DNA from: Nitrospirae bacterium CG1_02_44_142
GTDB taxonomy: Bacteria; Nitrospirota; Thermodesulfovibrionia; Thermodesulfovibrionales; UBA1546
DNA length: 14,585 bases
Direction of reading: 5' to 3'
NCBI GenBank assembly: GCA_001871685.1
Contig: MNVK01000121.1
Span: forward strand, 1 to 14,585
Position numbers and translations under genes: made by a program. Under the pieces are notes generated by a model. That model ran no database searches and was not told where the DNA came from. It saw nothing but the letters and a program-made list of their open reading frames with translations. Of the stretch, positions 13,816-14,585 are shown one piece after another. Positions within the stretch are counted from its first letter, which is position 1. Every line of letters begins with the position of its first letter.

Positions 13816-14585
13816 GTGAAAAAGATTAGTGTCTTTTATCTGGCTGCCGCGCTGCTGTGTCTCTTTTGCGGCTCTGCATCAGTTTATGCCGCTGATAATT
13901 TTCTTGAAAAAGGCATTGCCGAGTTTAAGAATGAGAACTATGAAGAGGCTCTTGAATTTTTTGAGAAAGGATATAAGGAAAACCCGATAGACGCAAGGAT
14001 TACATTTTTTCTCGGGCTTACCCACAGGGAGATGCAGAATTACTCCGATGCTGTGAGGTTTTTCAGACAAACGCTGATTCTTGACCCGGAGGCGGCAGAG
14101 GTAAAATTCCTGCTTGCTGATGTTCTTTTCGGAATGGGGAAGTATAAAGAGGCTCTGGATGCTGTTGAATATGCGATTAAAAAAGGCGTCCGCTCCGGCC
14201 AGTCAAATTATCTGAAAGGCATGATTCTCCTTAAGCTGAAAAAGCCCGCTGAGGCAATTCAGGCGTTTAATAAGGCGAAGAAATTAGAGCCTTCACTCAA
14301 ACAGCAGGCGGATTTCCAGATAGCCTCAGCGTATCTTCAGGAGAAGAAATTCAAAAAGGCAAAGGAGATATTTAAAGGGCTGCTGACGGTAGACCCGACT
14401 TCTGACTGGGCCTTATTTTCAAAGGACTATCTTGAGGCGATTGAAAAGATACCGCCGCCTTACAGGATTAATATAGGAGTCGGTCTCCAGTATGACGATA
14501 ATGTCTTAACCAATCCCATTGACGAATCCCTTGTTGATATTGAAAGGAAAAAGGACTGGAAAAGAATATACTCATTGTTCGGGGA
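13816..14585 (+). CDS. Exported TPR protein leading into a probable outer-membrane barrel (partial, runs off the end)
   Basis: The gene starts at GTG 13816, with GGAGAGAGG (13801-13809) as ribosome site, and is still open at the window edge (256 codons seen). Residues 1-25 are a Sec signal peptide: a KK start, then a hydrophobic core AAALLCLFCGSA, with cleavage expected after VYA. About five tetratricopeptide repeats follow (26-57, 58-91, 92-124, 125-159 and 160-194), each with the usual A-x-x-x-F and P-ending pattern, for example NYEEALEFFEKGYKENP. After about residue 213 the sequence changes to PPPYRINIGVGLQYDDNV, typical of the first strand of an outer-membrane barrel attached to periplasmic TPRs. 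Export or surface assembly is inferred; the missing C-terminus would decide it. Confidence 0.88.
   Translation, partial: MKKISVFYLAAALLCLFCGSASVYAADNFLEKGIAEFKNENYEEALEFFEKGYKENPIDARITFFLGLTHREMQNYSDAVRFFRQTLILDPEAAEVKFLLADVLFGMGKYKEALDAVEYAIKKGVRSGQSNYLKGMILLKLKKPAEAIQAFNKAKKLEPSLKQQADFQIASAYLQEKKFKKAKEIFKGLLTVDPTSDWALFSKDYLEAIEKIPPPYRINIGVGLQYDDNVLTNPIDESLVDIERKKDWKRIYSLFG

Noticed and set aside
1..14585. CRISPR array, tRNA, rRNA or prophage genes
   Set aside because: No regularly spaced repeats, no cloverleaf or rRNA-like sequence and no phage structural or integrase genes were seen.

Overview
The window looks like the chromosome of an anaerobic sulfur-metabolising bacterium. The central genes are qmoA, qmoB and qmoC, which encode the quinone-interacting membrane-bound oxidoreductase that exchanges electrons between the menaquinone pool and APS reductase in sulfate reducers. 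A membrane pyrophosphatase lies just downstream. The gene content and moderate base composition fit an uncultivated Nitrospirota (Thermodesulfovibrio-like) or Desulfobacterota lineage. That placement is an inference: there is no rRNA and no aprAB/sat here to confirm it.

Layout. Positions 1-60 hold two small hairpins. Positions 74-7377 form one co-directional block: two tandem YkgJ-type cysteine-cluster proteins, a small HsdR-N-like protein whose nuclease motif looks degenerate, qmoA, qmoB, an inverted-repeat spacer, qmoC and a CBS-domain protein. hppA follows (7539-9611) and is closed by a strong intrinsic terminator (9633-9674). The next gap (9612-9917) holds that terminator, a 125-bp palindromic element with 12-bp terminal inverted repeats (9713-9837), and a near-consensus sigma70 promoter (9871-9900). 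This promoter serves a MinD/FlhG-like ATPase and an overlapping J-like/HTH protein. The ATPase frame carries an in-frame TGA immediately before its P-loop. On the minus strand lies a conserved protein of unknown function (11457-12416). Divergent from it is rpsT, with a TTG start. rpsT converges on and overlaps holA, the DNA polymerase III delta subunit. The window ends inside an exported TPR protein that appears to lead into an outer-membrane barrel.

How the genes fit together. In sulfate reduction, Sat makes APS plus PPi, and APS reductase makes sulfite plus AMP using electrons supplied through Qmo. A proton-pumping pyrophosphatase next to qmo would recover energy from the PPi. The CBS-pair protein between them could sense adenine nucleotides such as AMP, which is inference only. 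The YkgJ pair and the HsdR-N-like protein are packed 2-3 bp apart just upstream of qmoA, which suggests an accessory role such as metal or Fe-S handling. This is the least understood part of the window.

The points most worth a second look are: the TGA before the P-loop in an otherwise intact ATPase; the YkgJ-YkgJ-HsdR_N-Qmo-CBS-HppA arrangement; the palindrome core shared between the intergenic element and the coding sequence of holA; and the mutually exclusive hairpins between qmoB and qmoC.
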